From: Kappaphycus alvarezii
Lineage: Eukaryota; Rhodophyta; Florideophyceae; Gigartinales; Solieriaceae
Length of the DNA: 64,000 bases
Assembly: GCA_002205965.3 (NCBI GenBank)
Contig: NADL03000483.1
Location: 1,240,001 to 1,304,000, forward strand
Reading direction: 5' to 3'
Program-made: the position numbers and the translations under genes
Notes under the pieces: model-generated
Told to the model about the DNA's origin: nothing
The model's input: the letters and a program-made list of their open reading frames with translations, nothing else
Database searches by the model: none
Part shown: positions 21,748 through 32,240 of the stretch, piece after piece
Layout of the letters: the number at the start of each line of letters is the position of its first letter
Position numbering within the stretch: position 1 is the stretch's first letter

Positions 21748-22879
21748 TCAATCTTCCTCGTCCTCCTCGTCGTCATCGCCGTCGTCATCGTCATCCTCTT
21801 CCGCTCGTGCTAGATGTCTCCGCTCTAGCTCGTGTAGCTCCTCTAGCGTGTTTGCTCCTTCGAGTTTCCACATGCTGGCCTCTGGTACTTGATATCCTTC
21901 AGCGATCAAGTTTCTGTTGACCAATCCCTTTACAAAGTCCGTGGCATAGTACTCATACTGGGGTGGGTCAAACTTTGTTTGACTTGCGACGACAGCAGCT
22001 AGCACATCCAAGTATTGTCTCCTCTTGCCACAACTATACCTGAGTTAAACTCATCGATAGCGTCGAGTTCCTCTGCATTCCACGAGACGGGGCCGTATGT
22101 TTTAGTTTTTCCATCCTCTGCTAGCTTGATGATAGTCTTCTTTTCAACAATATCGACAACTGGTCCTGTACAATCCTTCTCTTTCCTGACGATCCTACCA
22201 TACGCCGCTGCACCTTTTCCGGCTGCCCTTCGCGACCCAGTGACAACCATAGCACCATAGGAATATCCATATCGGTTACGATTCTGGACATGTGCGTAAA
22301 GCAACTCGTCCAACAACTGTTTATCGATGCCTGGATTATCGGCATAGGAAATGACCAACTCGCCATCAAAGTTCTGCGGCAAGGCAAACTTTCCCATATA
22401 AACGGCATGTCCCGTTCCCATTGTCTATCCTGTGACACAAAAACGACTTGCTCATGCTCCTGAATCTCCAACAGGTCCCTGACAGTCTCCCGTTGATGCC
22501 CCACGACAACAATGGTGGGCAATGCAGCCGCCGCTGCGGCATCCAATGCATGACGGGCCAAAGGCTTTCCAAGAAACGGGTGAACGACCTTAGGGAGCGG
22601 AGCGTTGAAACGTGAGCCCTGACCGGCGGCGAGAAGGACGAGGGCGGCGCCTCTGGCGGCGACTTCTGCGCGGAAGCCGGCGAGTTTTGCGGCGTGTGTA
22701 ATGGAGTGTTGACGGAGAGTGGTTTGGTGGGATCGAGGATGGAGGGGACGCCTGTGGCGGAGACGTAGTGGGAAAGGGGAATTAGGGTTAGATCGGAGGG
22801 AAGGGCTCGGTGGTGGGTAATTTGGGCTGTTTGCGGGGACGTTGGTGGTCGGTGGAGTCGGAGGGGGTGGGTGTTCCAT
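21748..22879 (-). CDS. GlmU-type N-acetylglucosamine-1-phosphate uridyltransferase domain
   Basis: The reaction would be UTP plus GlcNAc-1-P to UDP-GlcNAc. The nucleotide-binding motif is LVLLAAGQGSRFNAPLPKVV, with HPFLGKPLARHALDAA next. After a break near 22420 comes MGTGHAVYMGKFALP, equivalent to GlmU LGTGHAV. Then AYGRIVRKEKD, VVDIVEKKTI and IDEFNSGIVVA follow, all GlmU signature positions. A second break near 22010 leads into LAAVVASQ and the acidic tail EEDDDDDGDDDEEDEED. Both breaks are mended by one base (AAA read as AA; TTT as TT). There is no left-handed beta-helix acetyltransferase domain, so it is the pyrophosphorylase half only. The proline-rich first 65 residues may be a targeting leader. 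Another sugar-phosphate nucleotidyltransferase is possible. Confidence 0.7.
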
Positions 22880-23042
22880 TGGGAAATGGGAACGGGGGTG
22901 AAGAGGGGGGTGGGATAATGTGAGTTGGACGATAAGGGTGAATCGGAGGGGTTGGAGGGAAAGGGTAGGGAGTATGGGATAGTGCAGGATGAAATGAAGG
23001 TGAGTTGAGTATGAAGAGGTGAGGAAGAGCGGAAGGTGGATG

Positions 23043-23066
23043 ATATATATATATATATATATATAT
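23043..23066. repeat. (AT)12 microsatellite
   Basis: Twelve perfect AT units lie between GATG and CAGT, about 170 bases upstream of the GlmU-like gene. Confidence 0.95.
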
Positions 23067-23244
23067 CAGTTATATGATAATACGTGGAGCGGTATGCAGG
23101 ACAGGGTGGTTTGGTTTGTGGGCGACGAGAGAGGGAGAAAAGCGCGAGTAAGGGGGTGCGGGGGTGTGAAAATCAAGGCGATTGACGACGCAGTGTGCCC
23201 AATGCGCTGGTGTAACCGGTGAATGCGTTGTTTGCCAAGTGGCT

Positions 23245-24860
23245 TTGTTACAGTACTGTACTGTACAGTATGAACCCCAGTCAAGGGATATACCCACTTG
23301 CTTGCCAATCCCAGCAGCCCCTCGCTTTACTATTAGTCCAGAGGGCTTAATACTACATACCTACCTATACTGTACACTACTGTACTCTACTGTACTGTAC
23401 AGTTTTGCAGAAAAGGGTCAGGGCCGTACCTATCATGATGCTGCGCGATGCGCCCGATCCACAATCACGAGAAGGCCGGCCAATGACGTGGAGTGTAAGC
23501 CAATCCTATTTCACACCGCTACTGTAATGACGTAACCATCCTAATTGGACTTTATGTAGACTATGGTACTGTGCACTGCACAATTTTGCCGCAACAGGAA
23601 TACCGTACCGTGAGGGTGTACCGTGTTTGCTGTATTTGCGACAGCCTGTGGTGGCCTCAATGTTAACCTCAACAATTGGTGACTACAGTACATTTCATGC
23701 ACTGTGCTGTACCGTTATACAGTACAGTACATATGTAAGCCGTAGAACGGCGATATACGGAGCACGTTCAGTGGTTGACTGTGGAAATTGGGAAACGTCG
23801 GTTGTTTACATGTGAGCTTGTGCAATTGTGACACCGACAATCCAAATTGGAGAATAACCGTACCGTCAATAGTCTAGTCAACTAGCCGGTGAAATGTGTG
23901 CTGTATTGTACAAAGATGTTGAGCATGGTACTGAACGGTACTGTACAGTACTGTGCTGTACAACGTACTATTCAGTACCAATACCATACTGTCCAGTAGT
24001 TGTCCTCGTCAAATGCCGTGAATAGCCGCCAAGGTCCTAGAAGAACAACTGCGGGATACTGTAGGGCTGACAAATCGTCTCCTTAACTTGCAATGGTTTC
24101 ATTGTGCGAATGCGCTGTACTGTACAGCACACGCTACGGTATTCGTGCCCCAGACAGTACATTTGCAAAACACGACTGCAGCCGCAATGGAAATTAAATC
24201 CCCACAATCAACAAACGTTACAAAGCGGTACAGCACATCACTGTACACCACACTACAATACTGTACTGTACAGTATAAGCTTTACAGAGTGTTCAACCGT
24301 AAAGCCTATCTACTGCTGAAACGGCAACGAGACCGACGGATGCAAGCGTTGAATACCGTAAAATATTTTCAAAATTATGCCCCACAGCAACACGACGGGA
24401 AATGCGATGCAATAAACGGACTACGCCTCATTTGCTCACTTGCAGCATCCCGAATGAAACCCGCATGGAATCGTTCAACGCAACGCCATTTCAGCATTTT
24501 CCGTCCAATATTCACGCAGACTTTGTTGCCTCGCGTGAATGACTTGAACTGAACTGTTCGTACCCGCGTGCGCTCGAGGACTCCTGGTCGCAGCGAATCA
24601 CCATTGTTCCCGCATGCCAACTTTACGCAATTCAGCTCCAGTAGCGGGGTACTACCTGTACTGTACTGTACAGTACTGTACGATATGCAGTACACCTCAA
24701 ACAGTTAGTACCATACTGTAATGCACAATTCAGGAGCACAACAGTTCATTGATCTACCGCACAGTACAGTACAGTACAGTATACAGTACAGTACAGCAGT
24801 ACATGTATTATAGTGTACTGTACTGCAAAGTTCGAATCCTGCACGAGCATGCAGTACAGT
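23245..24860. repeat. Dense island of TACAGTACTGTA-type palindromes
   Basis: At least eight separate clusters occur: 23249-23270, 23368-23404, 23701-23730, 23936-23985, 24109-24127, 24257-24277, 24656-24683 and 24762-24830. The unit is built from overlapping self-complementary GTAC and AGTACT with CTGTA/TACAG arms, for example CTGTACTGTACAGTA. Spacers between clusters are unrelated. No gene is supported in this 1.6 kb. It lies between the 5' end of the GlmU-like gene and the 3' end of the PEX14 locus. Confidence 0.85.
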
Positions 24861-24994
24861 GACAAACAATCCAAAACACAAGAGACACCTCTCCAAGCAA
24901 CACATGCACACGTGTACGGTACAAAAGTCAACAAACTCGCCAACAATCCACCACATCTCATCCATACTCAATGAAGTAAAGTTTCACAAATCGA

Positions 24995-25925
24995 TCATTG
25001 CAGGGCACCCGCAAGCGCCTCCGTCACCGCCACCATCACATCTGCCACATCTGCCGCGTCAAAACCGCGATTCAAATTTACCCGTCTACAAGCAAAATCC
25101 ACTACCCTACTCCAACCACACAGTCCCCACCCACAAACCATATCCTCCACTTTCACTCTCACCCCTCCTTTCAACCAACCTCCAATACCCCACCTCAACA
25201 TCTCCCACTCTTTCAACTCCGTCACTCTCTCCAAAGCATCCCCACCAATCAATCATTATCACTCAACGGAGCTTCCATCGCCGGCATACTCAGCGGTCTC
25301 CCCCGATCCGCATTCCTTCCAATCTCCGACTCGCCCCCGAACCCTGTGGCACTCTACCAAACACATACTTTGCCTCATTCATAAGTTCCGTCTGGAACAG
25401 CTGTCTCGCCGCCTGTGTCACCGTCCCCCCAAACGACTCATCCCCCCTCCCGCACCCTCTATTCTCAACTCCTCTCGAGTAACAGACTCCACCTCAACAC
25501 TACTCCCCGCCTCTTCCTCCCCTCTCTCCACTCCCCCGCTCTATCACTCCGTTCCCCCCCCATCACCACCCTCGCCACCCGCCCTCCCGACATCCCGTTC
25601 CTCCTCCACCTTTACCAACCCCCCCCCCAACTCTCCTCCACCTCCGCAGGCTTAATGCACATGAATTCATCCTCACTCTCACTCTCACCCCCTTCCCCCT
25701 CCCCACTATTCCCACCATCAACCTCCTCACCACCTTTCACCGCACCCGAGTCCCCGCTGTCCCACTCTCCAACCCACCCTCCACCTTCACCCCACTAAAC
25801 TCCTCCACATGACCATACGACACACTCCCCCGCTTATCACCCAAAAGCCTGCGAAATCCACCATCACCCCCCATCCACCACCGCATCCGACGCCACTCGC
25901 GACGTCGACGTCCCACCAGATGCAC
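24995..25925 (-). CDS. Hypothetical coding region downstream of, or C-terminal to, PEX14
   Basis: On the minus strand a glycine and acid-rich segment (near 25500-25750) is followed by TQAARQLFQTELMNEAKYVF and GRVPQGSGASRRLEGMR. After a break near 25275 comes GGDALERVTELKEWEMLRWG, ending AVTEALAGALQ. The frames are joined by likely one-base losses. I do not recognise the sequence. It may be the long C-terminal tail of PEX14, whose own coding frame points straight into it, or a separate gene. The plus strand shows only proline/serine low-complexity frames, which are mirror images of this coding. Confidence 0.4.
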
Positions 25926-25929
25926 TCAC

Positions 25930-26760
25930 ACTATGTGACAACGGTCGAATCGCATTCCGCAGTTCCGAGCTTTGCGAAAACTCTCCCCACCCGCCTCACC
26001 TCCGCGTGTCAAACCCGCCACTGCGCACCACACTCACCGTCCAACATGGGCGCATGGACGCTGCAAGCTGGTCTACCGTTTCGTTGGTCTTCCGGCAAGT
26101 CTCTGTCAGTTGTTTCACTTGCTGACGGAGTTGAGCTTTCATTCGACCGCGGCGTCAACATGACAAAGGAACGATAACAAAGTTAGCAAACCATGCAAAT
26201 GCCCACTTTGCAATGACCCAGTGTCCCTACCTCTGTGCCACTGATACAATTTCTTACCGATCTGCAAGTCCTGCGCGCGTGTTGCGAATTCATCCTGCCT
26301 TCTTGTTTCCTCTGCAATACGGGCAGCCTCTGGAAAGTACATAGGGACGACATATCTCTTCAACACCTCCCTAAAAGCGGATATACAACCCCGCAGCAGC
26401 AGCAACCCCAAAAAACACCGAGACCCACGACGGTCCACGCTGCGGCGGTGGTGGTGGCGGGTGCAACGGGACGAGATGCGGGGTAGGTGCGTGTACGACG
26501 CAGGCAGATGCGGGGGTGGCGGCTGCGGTACAGAGGCGGTGTGCACGGTCGAGGGAAGGGTAAGCCGCAACGACGATACGCCTCCCGCAGCTCTTCCTGT
26601 GTTATTCCTTTTTTCGTAAAAAGTCAAGAGCGGCTGTGGCATCTGCGTTTTTGACGCGAGGATCATTCAGAAAGGTTACTGCCTGCTGCACAGAGGGTTC
26701 GCGAAGGGTTGGTGTGGATGTGGGAAAGGGCGCGGAAGCTGCTTCAAACGGATCTGACAT
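25930..26760 (-). CDS. PEX14: Peroxin 14 (PEX14) N-terminal domain, membrane segment and coiled coil
   Basis: PEX14 is the peroxisomal membrane docking protein for the import receptor PEX5. The ATG at 26760 starts MSDPFEAASAPFPTSTPTLR. The conserved Pex14_N domain follows: EPSVQQAVTFLNDPRVKNAD, LDFLRKKGITQEELREAYRR. A proline-rich linker leads to a hydrophobic segment (WTVVGLGVFWG then LLLLRG), then FREVLKRYVVPMYFPEAARI. Breaks near 26607 (A7 read as A6) and 26415 (T7 as T6) are single-base. An intron (26136-26257, GTAAGA..GAAAG) joins DLQI to AQLRQQVKQLTETCRKTNET, the start of a coiled coil. A second intron may begin near 26050. The far end is uncertain. Confidence 0.78.
26136..26257 (-). 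other. Intron of PEX14
   Basis: On the minus strand the donor is ATCG|GTAAGA and the acceptor GAATGAAAG|CTCAAC, with a TTTGCTAAC branch-like string about 40 bases before it. Splicing is phase 1 and gives an uninterrupted coiled-coil frame. Confidence 0.6.
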
Positions 26761-26769
26761 GACTTTTGA

Positions 26770-27620
26770 GGGTAGCTACGATGAGCGATTGTGCTATGGA
26801 GCATAGTCCTTGTCAGAGGCCGTCAGTCGGGTTGTTGCAAATTTCAAACCTACAGCTGTCTGATGCCCACTGCCCCGGCACAAGGCCGTAGTGGGTTTTA
26901 CTTTGTGGTCTGGTCAGCTGATTGCTCAAGTGCAGCTTTCGCTCGCTTTGCGGATTTCGAACTTTCATTTTTAAAATATGATACACTTGGCATTCCCTAA
27001 ATGGACAGAATGTCATACTATGTTATGGTAGGGACCTTTTATTACGAAACGGGCACATTCTGGCACGGGCTCAATCGATGCCTGCAGTACTACTGTACTG
27101 TACTGTACATCAGCAAAGAAAATTCCGCCAACCAAATCTCGGCAAGCTGAAAAACAACGGGTTACAACACTGCAGGTGTAAGCACTGTGCTTACAGAAGC
27201 ATGCTTGTTTTGTTATATATGTTTGAGACAACTGTCCTTTAATTGGTGCAACTAGTACAAGCCATCTATTGACGTGCGGGCAACCGCTCAATTGGTTGCT
27301 GTACTGTGTGACTCGTGGAATGCTGTACAGTACAGTAGTGCATGAAACCAATCATTGAGGAAAATTACCTTCAACTCAACAAGTATTGATCCTCATTTGC
27401 AGCAACTGTAAACTACTGTAAGTGCAGTCTCTAGAAATTGAAATCCGTCCCCTACTCGGCCCTCCTCCTCCGGGAACGTCTACCGTCCTTGTCTCCATCT
27501 CTGCCCGAAAAAGAGTTTTTCGTTCGCTTGTCAGAGTGGTGCACGTCAGCTGCCATCGACTCATTGCCTCCTTCCTCTCCTGTTTCGACATTTCCCCACA
27601 CAAATGCGGATCTTGCAGTT
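26770..27620. repeat. Intergenic region with palindromes at 27087 and 27319
   Basis: CTACTGTACTGTACTGTACA lies at 27090-27110, and TGCTGTACAGTACAGTAGTG at 27322-27341. The stretch lies between the PEX14 5' end and the 3' end of the amine oxidase. The frames seen (for example 27376-27603 minus) are the out-of-frame continuation of the amine oxidase past its stop, not a gene. Confidence 0.55.
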
Positions 27621-27623
27621 GCT

Positions 27624-29197
27624 TTAGTTCTTCCGCAAATTGCTTCTTTGTCTGCTCGGCAATTCCACTTTTTCAATCACCCGAGCCGCCTCTCTCACCC
27701 CACTCATGAACGCTCCATGTGCAGTCGCAGGATGCTTGTGTGAGTTGCTTCTCCAGCAAAATACACCGATCCCACAGGTTCTGCCATTCTCATATAGTCT
27801 TCAGGAGTCGTCCCCACTTTTGCAAAAGAGTACGACCCACGCGCATTCTTGTCCGTTCTCCATCTCGTCACAGTGTGTGCAATCAGCTTTCCTTTCGCGC
27901 CTCAGGATACATTTGCATCAATGCATCTCGAGCCATCCCCACCACTTCCTCATCGGATTTCCTTCAATGTATTCCGCAAACCTTCCAGAAGTCACACCTA
28001 CTAGAATCGGCGCACCGGTGCATCTCAGCAGCGATATGAACAATGGAAACACACCATGTTCCTCCGAAACCCTTCCAATTTGATCAGGTCCCTCGTCCTC
28101 ACCTCCACCGCTTTTCCCCCACTCCATGACTTGGCCCAGAAAGGATAGTCAAACCGCAAAACTACTTTGTTCACTAGCCCAAAACCTATGTTGTGTATCG
28201 CATCCTGCTTCCACGGGGCAGCTGTGGCACGAATTCAACGTCTCCCTTCTGGAGTACCCCAAGAGGCAAAGTTACTATGCACGTCTCCGCACAAATTCCT
28301 CCCCGTCTTGCGCTGTAACTCGAACCGCCGTAGTTCGCTTAGAGCTTTCCGTCACAGATGACTCTCTTCTGCCGCCTTGTGCCCTCCCGGTTTTCCGAGC
28401 CCCCCTAGATATCTGATACTCCCATCCGCATAGTTCCCCTGCCCTGTTGCTCAGACACCGGCTCGCGATTCCTTGACGCCCCTCCTTGTTTCGCCTCCGT
28501 CGGTTTTTTAAACTGGGCATATACTGAACGGGAACATCCCGCTGAATCACCGCTACCGGTGTGTTGCATCGGATATCGAGATTCGCTCCAAGCGCATTAA
28601 CTATTGACGAGTAACCATCACGAACAAGCCTGTGCGAGCCCTCAAACCCAAAGTTCTGATCCATGTCATAATGCTTGGCACTTAGTTCAGATAGCTCAGA
28701 CGCGCAAGCCAGTTCTAAATTAGCCGCATGCCAGCTCAGTATCTGATTCACCTCTTGATCGCACCCGTCCGACAACCTTGCTTCAGTCTAGTCAGAAGCT
28801 TTCCGAGACCGATATCAAGGGAGCGATGCTTCAGCGCTTCTCCCGTCGCAATTTTCCCTGCCCGTTGAACCAGCGCCTTCCAAATGTTTTCCGACCTTGT
28901 GTCCAACTCCTGCTTCACCCCTTCACCATTAGCAAAAACAAGTGTATCGAGGTCTCTGGTCGCATAAGTTCGCAGCTCCCCCTCGCGCACTATTTCTGAA
29001 GCGGATTTCCGTACGCGCCATGAATAAACAGCGCCGAGATCAACAGCACAACCCATCGACCAGTCCGTCGCGATTCTGCCGCCCATTCTCCCCCGCGACT
29101 CGACAACCGTGACCCGAAATCCGCGGTCCGTCAATGTCCTAGCAGCTGCTATGCCCGCAATGCCAGCTCCAATGACAATGACGCTCCTTGCTTGCAA
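27624..29197 (-). CDS. Flavin-containing amine oxidase (polyamine oxidase/LSD1 class), frameshifted
   Basis: FAD-dependent oxidation of an amine is the expected reaction. The dinucleotide fold is at the N-terminus: [20 protein letters not shown], then [26 protein letters not shown]. Mid-protein comes [20 protein letters not shown] with [10 protein letters not shown]. Then [18 protein letters not shown] and [13 protein letters not shown] lead to the final flavin block VYFAGEATH, followed in another frame by [20 protein letters not shown]. The end at 27624 gives about 525 residues, a polyamine oxidase size. No SWIRM or tower insertion is seen, so it is closer to polyamine oxidases than to LSD1. 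Several frame changes are present. No ATG stands in frame before the Rossmann motif (a TTG is at 29197), so the true start may lie upstream across an undetected break or intron. Confidence 0.75.
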
Positions 29198-29270
29198 CTC
29201 TGAGGTATATTGGCTTTGTATTGAGATACCACCGCCGCCTCTCCATATCTCAGAGTTTTAGAAACCGAGG

Positions 29271-29830
29271 CTACCCTCCGCGCCCTTCTCGGAACCGGAG
29301 ATTTGCGAGAACGAACTTTTGAACTTGCTTGTTCTGGTCCTCGCTCGAGTCCGGAGAGATCTCAGTGCGAGCCTCCTGTTTCATAGAAACGTTCCCGTTC
29401 TGCTCAGAGGTGGGAATTTCCGCATCAAGCACCCATCCCGTGAGCTCCTGTTCGCCAACGTATGCGACAATCCGATGTCCGCAATACGCCGAGAGCTCAA
29501 CCCTTCCTGAAAATGCTTTCTGAATCATACTCCGCGGTAGGTGGACCACGAGAGGAAGGCCCGGCGCTACAAGTAGGCTGCTGATCTGCTTGTTGAAGTC
29601 CATTGACACTTGTAGCAGCATCAGCCATGCGCACATCGCCGTTACCATCATGCTGGGTAGGTTGTGCAATGGTCATAGACCGGAAGTGCTCCATCAAGCT
29701 TTCTGAAGAGCCGGAGAGATGGTCTGCCTTCCTCTTGGTCCCCGCAAGCACGGCAGGGGTGGGGAAGAGCGGCGCTGACCATTACGAGACGCAGATCGGA
29801 CGCAGATTGTCGGGGTGTAAGTTCTTGTGA
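29271..29830 (-). CDS. Hypothetical protein upstream of the amine oxidase
   Basis: Read leftward, a polar region (LAGTKRKADHLSGSSESLME, HFRSMTIAQPTQH) with a basic KRK is followed, after a frame change near 29500, by VELSAYCGHRIVAYVGEQEL and TGWVLDAEIPTSEQNGNVSM, ending FVLANLRFREGRGG. I do not recognise it. The second half looks like a small beta domain. It ends 73 bases before the amine oxidase frame begins, same strand, so it could be the N-terminal part of that gene. Confidence 0.35.
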
Positions 29831-29921
29831 GTGGGTGCAAGTGTGAAGCATTGGGCGATGTTGATGGCATGGTGGTCATGTTGAGGGCGAGGGCGCGGGG
29901 TGAGGGGGTGGTAAGTCAAAG

Positions 29922-30806
29922 TTAACTGAGGATTTGAGGGAGATTTTGACGGATGTTCAGGCGCGGGAGGGTGAGGCGCAGGGAGTGATGAAGTGGCGGA
30001 TGGTTGCGGCGGTTGCATGGAGGATGTGGGGGTCTTTTGAGTTTGCCAGATCCATGTCGACAATCATGGGTGTGGATTGTCGTGGTGAGGGGGATTCTTT
30101 CTCGATAATGGATATTAATGGTGTGGTGACACGAGGAGTCGGTTTGGTTTGTTTGGCTGTGTACGGAAGGTTTGGAGGGAGCGGCCTGATGAGGAGACTT
30201 GGCTCGTGTGGGTTGGTTGATGGCGACGGGTGGGTGTGGAGCCTTGACATATATTGGTGGACCTGGGTGGGATTGATTATGCGATTCGACGAGTGTGTCT
30301 TCCCTTTTGGGGTCATTGGGGAAGTGGCTCGATTTTGCTTGTGACCGTTCTGGGCGGGATGGATGAAGTTGTGATGGGTTGTCTTGGGTGGGATTGTTCA
30401 TTTTGGCAAGTTGGGGTCTCCTAAATTGCTCCGGAAAAATGGTTAAAAGTATATCATCGATAAGGCTTGCGACAAGAGTTTGATTTTCCTTGTGCAAGAG
30501 AGAATTCGAAAACGGAGGAACGGTGTGGACGGTTGGACGGTAACCATGTGAACTCCCCCATGCACTTTTAAGTAAGGTGGATAATGTGGAGACAAGAAAT
30601 AAAGTTGATGAGATGGAAGGGAAAGGCGAGAGTGTATAGAAGATTCGGTTGAATTCGAGTTGGCTCAATTTCACCATGAACATACTGCCGCGAAGACGCC
30701 CAACGCCCGCCTTCTGCGACGAAAGGGCGACTGCGTAACCAAATGCGCTACTGTACGTACTACTACTGTACAGTGCACTAACACTACAGTACTGTACACT
30801 GCGCAC
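29922..30806 (-). CDS. Hypothetical low-complexity protein
   Basis: The longest frame is rich in S, P, H, T and N, with an internal ATG giving MNNPTQDNPSQLHPSRPERS. Another frame over the same bases reads RQSTPMIVDMDLANSKDPHI and ATAATIRHFITPCASPSRAP, which looks more like structured protein. I cannot choose between them. It lies upstream of, and on the same strand as, the 29271-29830 frame and could be part of the same gene. The first 70 residues of the longest frame read through intergenic palindromes and are not real. Confidence 0.25.
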   Translation of the reverse strand: MRSVQYCSVSALYSSSTYSSAFGYAVALSSQKAGVGRLRGSMFMVKLSQLEFNRIFYTLSPFPSISSTLFLVSTLSTLLKSAWGSSHGYRPTVHTVPPFSNSLLHKENQTLVASLIDDILLTIFPEQFRRPQLAKMNNPTQDNPSQLHPSRPERSQAKSSHFPNDPKREDTLVESHNQSHPGPPIYVKAPHPPVAINQPTRAKSPHQAAPSKPSVHSQTNQTDSSCHHTINIHYRERIPLTTTIHTHDCRHGSGKLKRPPHPPCNRRNHPPLHHSLRLTLPRLNIRQNLPQILS

Positions 30807-30825
30807 TGTGCACTGTACAGTACAA
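30745..30825. repeat. TACAGTAC-type palindrome cluster
   Basis: The cluster reads TACTGTACGTACTACTACTG, then TACAGTGCACTAACACTACA, then GTACTGTACACTGCGCACTG, then TGCACTGTACAGTAC. It is intergenic, just left of the secreted-protein trio. Confidence 0.85.
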
Positions 30826-31327
30826 TATACGTAATAATTAACATTTCAGCAAATCCACGCCTGGAAAAAAAAAAGTTGGAAAACAAATAAATTTCATCTC
30901 TCAAAACGGAAAATCAAAATTTCAATACGCATCTACGTAATAAATTAAATTATGGCCATTGCTTTACTTCATCCCGCCGGCAAAGCATCAACTGTCGGAT
31001 AATGTTGCATCTTTCGAGTATCCATAAAATGATTGTCTGCTCTTCTTGTATCTCCTTTCCCATCAACTATAATAGTCATCAGCTGCTCTTGCAGAAGGGC
31101 CGACCACAGCAGAGCCAACGTCAGCAATTCTCCACAACGCTGTGACATACCAGTGCTCGCAGAGCATGCGATGCCGAATCCATCAATTATCAACAATTGA
31201 TCGCGCCACCATCACTGCCTGGCACAGTTTTTACGTCACAATTCCCTACCACATCTTTACCAAATCCCATTGGCTCTGGCCACTATACAAATCCTTTACA
31301 ACTGAATTCGGAAGTAAAAGTTACTCG

Positions 31328-32240
31328 TCATGTGGTCAAGAGATCTGTCATCCATCTCCCACAAGTCGCTCCAGGCACAATAACAGCTCCCGTATTCCTC
31401 GTCACATTCCTCAGTGCAATAAAATCAAACGTCCCAGCAGTTGCTTCATCCGTCGCAAATGTCGGCGAGAAAGTCGGCGAGAACCAGTTTGGCGAGAAGC
31501 TCTTCGAAAACCAAGTCGGTGTGCCACCCATCGCCGTATCAATCGTCGTCCCATTTACGCGGAACACAGACCGATGATTATAACAATATAACTCGCATTC
31601 CTCAGCCGAAATGCAACCAAATCCCCAGCCTTCAGCCCCAGCAGCGAATGACTCGAGCGCCTGGCCATCTCGCCATCCAAATTATCCACCGTCACCTCAG
31701 GTTCGTTCCCATAGTTGCCCATCAGCTCTCCATTCACATACCACGCAACCTGTCCACATGCATTGGCCAACATCCCACGTCGTGACAATTCCAAAGTCCA
31801 GCTTCCGAGCTCAAGCGGCTCAGCACCAGATGGCCGTATTCAGTTTCCTCGTGACAATCCGCCGTATTGCTACTGATCATTCTGTCAATCACATGCACAG
31901 TCGTGTTCACCATTGAGCACATGTGCGTCCTACCGGCGCATGAGCACGTCCATCCACCCGGCAGAACCTCGACGCGCACGTTCCCCCGCTGCCGTTCCTC
32001 CAACCCGATCCCAGCACACCCCCTGGCTGTCGTTGCCGAGTTTACAGCTACCTGTTGTTGTACACGCGTTCGCAACAGTTAGTCAAAACACTTTGTCAAT
32101 GAATTGGCGATTGGTAGATAGGATGTGTGACTTACATGCGGTTTCATCGTAGCGGCAACCTCCCTTCGTCCCCGTGGATCGGTACCACCACACAAACAGT
32201 CCAGCAATTGCAAATGCAGAAAAGGCTCAGGGTCTTCATG
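31328..32240 (-). CDS. Secreted cysteine-rich family protein, copy A
   Basis: The ATG at 32240 starts MKTLSLF, and after a one-base correction AFAIAGLFVWWY, a signal peptide or anchor. Then comes GCRYDETAC and, across an 84-base intron (32052-32135, GTAAGT..CAACAG), SCKLGNDSQGVCWDRV. The cysteine block closes with GWTCSCAGRTHMC. The second domain has CGQVAWYVNGELMGNYGNEP, LGLKAGDLVAFRLRNASY, and CYN in the next frame, then NGTTIDTAMGG and FSPNWFSPTFSPTF, ending near FDFIALRNVTRNTG. At least three frame breaks occur. It shares this layout with copies B and C. I know of no named family with it. Extracellular or cell-wall location is inferred from the leader and cysteines. Confidence 0.62.
32052..32135 (-). 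other. Intron of secreted-family copy A
   Basis: Splicing joins GCAT to GTAGC across GTAAGTCAC..ACAACAG, giving ETA-C-SCKL. The result matches the uninterrupted DKCSCKI of copy B, which supports the boundary. Confidence 0.65.

Noticed and set aside
24760-24860. tRNA-like box GTTCGAATCC near 24828
   Set aside because: No matching acceptor stem, D-arm or A box upstream; the preceding DNA is TACAGTAC palindromes.
23245-24860. CRISPR array or satellite
   Set aside because: Repeat units vary in length and phase, spacers are irregular, and the host is eukaryotic.
27376-27603. Separate small gene on the minus strand
   Set aside because: It is the out-of-frame extension of the amine oxidase, whose true stop is at 27624.
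29934-30344. Plus-strand valine/glycine-rich frame of 136 aa
   Set aside because: Antisense shadow of S/P-rich coding on the other strand; no domain.
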